64,000 nt of DNA from Nymphalis io (taxonomy: Eukaryota > Arthropoda > Insecta > Lepidoptera > Nymphalidae), in NCBI RefSeq assembly GCF_905147045.1, contig NC_065903.1:11160001-11224000 (forward strand), given 5' to 3'. A program made the translations under genes and the position numbers. Numbering within the stretch: the stretch's first letter is position 1; each line of letters opens with the position of its first letter. Below are positions 49,501-58,500 of the stretch, piece by piece. The notes under the pieces were generated by a model. That model saw only the letters and a program-made list of their open reading frames with translations, ran no database searches and had not been told where the DNA came from.

Positions 49501-52500
49501 CAATGTAAGAAGATGTTCGGTTCGTGGTTCGAAGGTCCTCTCTGCGCCAAATCCTGTATCCAGTTCAAAGGAAAGCTTATCCCCGACTGTGAAGATTTAG
49601 CGTCAATAGCGCCTTTCCTGAACAAACTTTAAGTGTAATTGTAATTTAATACCTGGCTTTTAAATATCGTTATTTAATCAACAAATATACAACCATTTCA
49701 ATTTGTACATTTTTATTTATGCACGAAGAAATCCTATTAATTAAAATGAGGTGAAACTGCGCGGAGTACCTTTTAATATTCTTCTAATAATCTAAGTCTT
49801 TGTAACTCAATCACGCAATAACCATTTTGTGATAAATATAACTTATACCATGACTTAAAATATAGATAATCTGCATCACCCCGTAGCCTATTCACCATAT
49901 ATATATATATTTATTTAACTATATTGTATTAATTAAATTATTTAGCTTATTTTACATACTCCCTTTTCTTTGCCTATTGTAATAATATACAGACAGACAG
50001 AAATATAACTTGACTTTTTATTAAAAGAAGCATCGAAAATATTTAATGCATGTTTTAAACATTTATGGATGTTATCGGGTAATGGAATTATTACTCCATC
50101 AAAAAAATAATAAATAATTTTGCTAACTTTTAAAAATTAAAATTTGTAATAATATTTGCAAAATCGATGGTATATTTAAAAAGGTATATTAAAAAAGTAA
50201 GTAAATATGTTGCAATGTATTCTATTAATTCGTTATTACTAAAATATATTGTACGATTACATTCAAGACTGAGAAGTTGTCGTTGAGATGTTAGACATGT
50301 TTAAAAAATCATTCAGACTATTATTTACCTTTTTCGGTCACCAAAGCCTGAACGAGACAAAACTATATCCATTAAATTTATTTTCTAAAAAAAATAATTT
50401 TCTCCAGTCTCAAGAATCTCGAGAGAGATTAATTAGCCAACTGCGCAGGAGATATTATAGTACACAAGTGTGTGCGCAAACACAGGTGATCTCTATTCCC
50501 TAACTCTAGTAATCCGATGGGACGGCAATCCGATACGACCGGAATGAGTTCAGGCGTAGGACCAACGGCTTTACATAGCCTAAGCCTCAGAAGGCAAACA
50601 CACTGCCAACTTCCAATTTATTTTCTACAAATACACAAATACAAATCTTGTCTATATTATATACGAAAACACGGTATGTTAATATAAATCTTCAGTATGG
50701 GCTCATTTGCAACATAAATATGTTATGCTATTGTCAAATATATAAACATCGCATTTGCCTCAAACTTCTCGATTGATGTAGATTCATGATTCTCATCATC
50801 AATCAATTTCCATATATGAACATTTTGGTTTAAAACGACACAACAATGTCCTTAACTCACAAAACTTCGAGCAAGTATCACAAGGACGGGTGTGAAATTT
50901 GAACTCTTAATGAACTTTAATTCTACCCAGCGATGGGAAGTTACAATTAAAAATGCTTTTAAAGCTTACTTGAATGAAGTATATTTTGATTTTGACAACT
51001 CTCACATATAAAACTACAAGTAAAACCGTCGGCAGACGTTGTTTGCCATGTTTTGTATAATAATACTTTCTCCGAAGCGCTGCATTCCTATGAAAGTTAT
51101 ATATAAATATAAATAGCTAGCATAGCATAAAATATAAATGAAATAGAGACTAACCAAAAGTTTAAAACTAATAATAACAAATCACATTAAAAGTCCCATT
51201 TTTAAATTCGAGTGTGTATCCAAGAAGAAGTAGTTCGCGAGTCGTGTTCAGTCGACCCTCGTAATCTGCCTGAGGGCCCTGCACTGAAGCAGATGTCGTC
51301 TTTGTTTTCTTTTATACAATCTTATCTTCTATGTTCGAGTAAGTTCTAAGGGGCATTAACGTAGTTTGTAAATTAAACGCGCTATATCTAAGCTCCGGGC
51401 TAATGAATTGTTTGCCTGTAACTGTCTGACACTTTTTTAATTTTACGTGTTTGCGTACACGTACGTGTACACATACACTTACGTGTACAATGGTATTTTT
51501 TTATATTTCAAAGGGTGACGAAACTGACATAAAAATATTTAATAGATTTTATTTAATTGAAATAGACAAATTTAATATAAACTATTTAAATGTATGAATA
51601 TTGTTTAATTTTATTTAGGTATTTGAATTTTTTGTTATTCGCATAATTCAAAACTCCTGACGAAAATCTAAAATGAAAATAATGTGAAAAGCTTTTGGAA
51701 TAATATACCTATTTCATGTAAGCTCTTAAAAGCTCTAATAAATTGTAATTTTCTAAGATATTATGTTTCTCTATCATATATTGTTAGATTGTGTTGTTAA
51801 GACGCTCTGTGCTACGATAAAACTAACTTCAGAGAAAATTGAGTTCTATAAAAATTTAAAACTTGTACAAACTTTATATAGGAACAAGTTACTATTCTTG
51901 AAATAAACTTGCGTAATTTGAAGTATGGTAACTTTGAAAATGTACATTGAATCAAAAAGTGGTAAGTAAGCTTCATTTACCTCTTATATAACGCAATAAT
52001 TCTTTGATTTGTATAATTACAAGTTAATACCTATACATGCAGAAATATTTAAAAAAAATATGTTTTTTTTTATCATCATTTAGTCTATTATGTATAAATC
52101 TAAATAAAACAGTTTATAAGAGTGACCATGTTAGAATTAGTCATTGTTGTCACGAGTTTCCATTACTGTACTTTTTTTCATACTGGTATATAAGAGTGTA
52201 ACAAATAAATACAGCAGAGTGGATCACCATTTTTACTCTCTGGCTATAAAAGTGCGCTAAGATTCCGCGTTCGAAGTGTAGAATACTATAAAGCCTACAA
52301 CACAGACCCAAAGGCTGTAAACCAATGAGACATCATTGGTTTTCACTGCCGGCGTACACTACAACCATTTGATATCTATATGTGGACAAAAGTTCTTGTG
52401 AGACAGACGGTGGCCAAGAGGTGTGGGGAAGACATATTAGCTTGATTAGCTTGACGATGAGTCTTTGTCAATGAACGGATGATTGCCGTTTCGATGAGAA

Positions 52501-55500
52501 ACAGTTCACAGTCTACGGTATAATGTCTATAAAAATATAACATTTAAAAAATAAATACATCGAAATAATAATAATAGCTTATTAGAACATTTATTAGTCA
52601 TTTCTATATTAAAATATTAGTCTATCATTAAGCATGTCAGGCCTTAAATATTTTTGTTATCAGCGATCATATAATCGTATTAATCAATATGACATTTCGT
52701 TTATTTCCTCGAATTATGATTGTGATGCTGATAACTGGTACACGGTGGTTAAAATGTACATAAAAAGTAAATAAGGTGTCTTTAGCTATCGGTTTTTCGA
52801 TTTGAAATGATTTAATTGAACAAACAATATCTTTTTCTTATAGTTATATACTCAGTAAATACTCATAGAAACACGATGTTATAATCGAGAAACTCTTTAA
52901 TTTATATATAATAGCTTAAGTCGATCTTCAACATTTCGTGACCGAGTCCTTATAGAATTAAAGGAACTGTTTTATTTTATTTCATATTAATACCGCATCA
53001 CAGTATAACGAATAAATATTAGTTAAAACAATAGAAAGGATAAATTGCCACTATGAACATGGCCTTATGAAAAATAAATAACTACGTACTATCCACTAGT
53101 ATACTACTAATATGATATGATCTGTGGTACTATATTGTAACGGTTCCAGATCTCATTTTTATTTTCTTCGCTTCGGGAAATTGTTATTAAATCTATCATT
53201 TCCTTAATAGTAAACGGAACGAAATATAACGAAATATAGCGATCAGTGTATTGGAAGCATTATCTCAATGCATTTGTGTCTATGATTGTCTTTTATTCTT
53301 GTCAATATTTATAGCAATATAGTTTTTTTTTTAATATATGTCAAAGGAAACAAATTATACAGATCTACATTAATTATGAAATATATTAATTCGAAATGAT
53401 GGATAGTATTTTTATGCATCTATTTCTATTTATATTTTTATGTTAAAACACACAACTCTAAAGTTGCCTATCAACTATTAAAGCTTTAGTATTCGTTGAT
53501 TTAATTACCAACAACAGAAACAATATAACATAATTTTGTTATTTAATTGGTTAAAATGAATAATTTTTTCTTCCCGGTTTTTTTCGGTAAAATCTGCATC
53601 CCGAACCGAGCTTTAAGATTGTATAAAACAATACAATACAGATATTATTTATTGTAAAAAAAAGAGAAGAAAATCTGGAAGACAAAACGTGGTACAAATG
53701 AAGTCTTGATGATTATACAGCAATCAAATCAAATTATATAAAGTAAAGGAAATATTAAATGTTTTGTAAATACTAGTAATGAGGTTTAACTGATTTTTAG
53801 AACTATATTGATCACTTCTATCGTCTGGTTTCAGTTGAACTAAAGCCAAGTTTCACTAAGTTATATCAAGCGTCGTAGATATTAATGAAATAGATTGCTG
53901 GTCAACCGTAGGCCGTGTTTTGATTCAGCTTACTAAATTTACTAGAAAAAAAAGTATGAGTACACTTTCTAAGTGATGTATAAAAATAGGCTTTGGGAGG
54001 GTTAGAGCTTTTAACGATTTCACGCTTGTCTGAACTTTACGTTCCGTCCTTTTGATAATACGATTTAGCAAAAAATTTAATCAAATTTTGTTCGTTCATT
54101 TTTTTTATTCTTTTAACGAATTTGAAAGAAGCAGGTGATTGTCTCCTTCGCCCGCGATTACTCGCACTGTACATGATAACATGTAATACGTATCATACAA
54201 GTACGGCAAGTTGCGAGAGTAACAATGACATGGTTTAGAGTGTACAGAATTTATTTCTCATATGAACCAGTGTTTCATTTACAAAGAGGCACAAACTTTA
54301 AATCTATATAAATGAATTTTTAACCTCCTATGCAGAATCAAAAATATTACAATAAAAAAAAGGTTTAATTTTAAGTTTATAAAACAAAGAAAAAAAAATT
54401 AAAAAGTTAGAATAATTATATTTACAAAAGCGAACAAAATGAACTCAAAAATTATTTACAAGGTACACATATATTTTTCAATTTGTTTTTAAATGTATTA
54501 TTATCTTATTTAAATTAAATAAAAACTTAGTAATAATTATTTTATGTTGTATATTTTACAAATAATTCACTGTATATTACTGGTGGTAGAGCTTTGTGCA
54601 AGCTCGTCTGGATAGGTACCTAGGTAGGGGTGTTTTTTGGTAGTCTCAGATATTCTATCAAAAAACAGCAGCACTTGGTATTGTTATATTCCGGTTTGAA
54701 GGGTGAGTGAGCCAGTGTAAATACAGGCACAAGGGACATAACATCTTAGTTCCCAATATTGGTAACGCATTAATGATGTAAGCGATGGTTAACATTTCTT
54801 ACTATGCCAATGTGTATGGGCGTTGGTGACCTCTTATCATCAAGTACCATATGCTCGTCCGCCTTCCTATTGTAAAAAAAAAACTGTTATTATTCAATAT
54901 TTCAATAATTATAAGAATTTAAAAATTGTAATCATACCAACGCCTAATAAAAATACCTAATTTAATTTAAAATATTCATTCAAATGTTATTTACTAAAAT
55001 TCTATGGAACTAATATAAGTTTCATGTATTCTGGTAACTAGCCAATATCCACCCACAGAATGTGATATACATCCGGCAGTATAAAGCTTACATTTGTAGA
55101 ACTCTCGGAGCTCCGATATAGTCGCGTAGGCGAATGATTCAGTTTAAATGCAGCGTGGGCGTTATACGACTATTAAATATCAAAGGTCATGCTGTGATTT
55201 TTTTAATATTTATTACCAATTTTATTCATATTTTTATGTAAAAGGAAATATGGATGATTAAAATATATTTATAATGATTTCTTTCCGATTATTATCGGTT
55301 AATTCTACATTTAGAATTTAAGGTCAGTAAGAAAAAAAAATCAAATTCGAAACTTACCGTAAAACGGTCGTGAAATGTTGGAATGTGATTTAAGATAATA
55401 ATTGTAACATTTCAAGAATACACGCATCAAAATTGTATATCATCGTAAGTCGGTTGTCAACATTTCACGGTTGAGTGATGAGTGGGTTCTTACAGAATAG

Positions 55501-58500
55501 CACTGCTGATAGATTTAAATTTGATTTATATTGTGAAATAATGATTTACAATCATACAAGCACATTAAAGCTTATTTAAATATAATTTACATTTTATATT
55601 TCGGCTAATGTTTGAACCCTTTGTTTCATCGTCCATTGTAGATATGCTAATCTTTAAGCCTATTATTACGTGCAGGTCATTGCAACTAAATTTTGAAACA
55701 GTTCCGTTAAATTGTACACTTTTGTTTCTGGTGATAATACAATTTAATATACAACATTTATCGTTCTGGCTGGCTTTTAGTCGAATTAAATAAAAGCCCG
55801 TTTTAATAATTTCATGCAAGTTTATCACTTCCAACTAATATTATAAACGAGACATTATGAGGATGGTTCAATATTTTTGCGTGAAAGAGTGACAAAGACC
55901 CAATCTTTGTCACTCTTTCACGCAAAAATATTGACCGTATTTGGAATATGGCAATATAGAATAGAAATGGATTATAACTTGACTTAATACAAAGACAACT
56001 AGAACCTGTTTCCACCCTTCACACGTTAATGGAAGCTAGTTTTTCGTATGTAGCACATATTCTATACAAATTTAGAAGGCGTTCATGTACGTTTCGCAGA
56101 TTGAATTAATTTTTTACATTTATTTATTCACTTCACTCTATCGTTGTAAAATGGCAATATCGAAATTGAAACAGATATTAGAGCAACAACGTTCTAATAC
56201 AACGCAGTTTTTATCCGTTTGTATATAAATAATATATAATTTGCTTATATATTATATGTCCATACAATATACACTAGTTATTTTAAGTCATCACGATTAT
56301 ATTAGCTTCTAAGATAGAAGTAGCAGTTATAATATAAGTCTTCATGTTGACTGAAAAGAACTGGATGATAAAATAGTCCGTAACTCTTTCAGTATATTCC
56401 GTAATGCTTCATTACGTAGTAATTCCTCTCAAGGAACAAATCGCTTAAACGAAAATACTCCTCGCTAGGTTATGAAATAATTTGTATTTAACATAACATA
56501 TACACATAACCATTAAATGTTTTCGTCACAACACTTCATCGCCAGATTGAAATTAAATTGTTCGAGCCTATTTGTATTAAATACTATGTTCAATCTTTGA
56601 ATGAATGAATAAATATATATGAATAGAGTTTTGTTATTATTATGTAATTTTAAGCTGTCCTATGTACTGCGATAAAACCAAATTTAAATGCTGTGACAAA
56701 ACAACGCTTCGTGCATACCAACGCTGTTGGCATTAACGTATTAAAAAGTTTTTGTAATCATTTATTATACAATCCCTAGAAACTAGTAGTCGAGGCGAGT
56801 TGTTTTCAACGACAAACTACAGAAGCGTCAGTTGAACTTTCTAGATATTGAATTCTGTTAGTTTATGTAATGGAATAAAATAAAACAACATGTGCAAATA
56901 AAAAGTAAATAGAGACAATATACTAACATAAAAGAAATAGCTTGCAATATGTATTAATGTCTAACAAAATATATCTCGAAGCGTAGGCGACATGTAGAAT
57001 GCTACGCTACTTTATAAGAAACAGTTTACGTAGCACGATCACGATAGTACAATGCATGCCATAGAGATAAAATATATTGATTATTTTTTATGATTGCAAT
57101 TTTTTTGTTTTGGTTGGTTTTTGGCCCACCTGTTGGTTTTGAACAGACAATCTTCGATTAATATTGAAGCCACTGAGCCATCTCGGCCCTCTGATACTTT
57201 AATCTTTACTCTACGCAAAATCATAGCGTCGGGCGGGTCTCTAGTATAATCTGTAAGCTTGTTATTTTATCGGAAGGGTGCGAGATAAGCAAAGAGCATT
57301 CAGCGTGTTAGTCACGTTCAGCAGAGAAGGTATTCGGATTTTATATTAAGATCGTTATAAGGGTCAATAGAGCAATGGTTTACGGGCGGAATGTTAAAGA
57401 CACAGGTTCGGTCCTTACCCCTTGGGCTATTGTCGTCCCCATTCCTAACACAAGCTGTACGCTTAATTGGAGGGGTAGATAAGAACATGAGTATTTTTTT
57501 AAAATTTATATTACTATTAATCTTTATATAAAAAAACTATTGTCAAGTTTAGAACTAAATGCCAGGTTTAGTTAATATATTTTTACAAAACTAAGGTTTT
57601 TGTTTCGAAATTACAATTTGTTATATTTCATCACGCATTTACTTATAAATCCTAGCAAGGAGGAAACTAGTTGAATAATGCTGTGTTTTTCTCTTTCGAG
57701 TGTCAAATCAATGATTACAGAAAGAGAAAAATCTGTGTTTAACTAAACACCAGCTAAACAAAGTACATAAGTAAGGCCATTAAAGTTTAAAATAATGTCG
57801 TATAAGATAAAATACCTAACGTTAATCTTACAGTACTGTTTAGGTACTCATATACGTATAAAAATCGAAATATCGAAGCCCTTCTCATAAAGTTCAATTG
57901 ATACTGTATCATAAAAATACTAAAAGATATTAAGGGCTTATTATATATGTCGGCGGCAGCGACGGCTGAGCGATAGAGCTGTCCTCTTCTAAATTCGGTG
58001 GTACGAGGTCCATCACGATATTGTATTAATAATAACTTAATGTAGGTATAACAAGGATTTATTGTTACAGATCATAATACACAAGTTTAATTAGGTACTA
58101 AATAGGTAAACCGACAGTTTCGCCTTGGAGGTGTAGACTGGTCGGTTTCTCAAACGCAAGTCCCTCATTTCTCGAATGCAAGTCTTTTTATAAACAGTCA
58201 CCTCACTCCCCAACACGACTCTGTCCACGTGACTTCAACAACGAAAGAAGTCACCGCGTTTACCCGTTACTACTATAGTCAATTCAGCTACTTTTAATTA
58301 AAAATATTGTTTTTCCACGACATATATAATTATAATAGCTGATTATATATTAAGTAATTTTGTGTTAAAATGAGTATCCTGTTTATAATGTTGTTCTATA
58401 TATTGTTTTGTTCGTGGTTCTAAAATGTAGTTATTTTCCATTTTATAAACGGCTTTGTCCCTAAAGCATTCTACTAATTGGAAGTTAAATGTTCCGTGAA

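Larger units (their letters stand above)
46791..54744 (+). repeat. eclosion hormone tandem unit 3
   Basis: The left part is almost identical to unit 2. The right part is the most diverged of the three: it lacks the SINE-B and SINE-A insertions, carries an extra segment at 52658-53638, and differs by many substitutions. It ends at GGGACATAACAT inside an unbroken SINE-B. Confidence 0.9.

Noticed and set aside
29348..54744. The triplication as uncollapsed haplotypes or an assembly error
   Set aside because: Each unit has private SINE insertions, deletions and substitutions, and both junctions share one precise breakpoint. It is still only excluded by argument; long reads would settle it.
29348..54744. 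CRISPR-like or satellite array
   Set aside because: The units are gene-sized segmental duplicates containing a gene and several SINEs, not short regularly spaced repeats.
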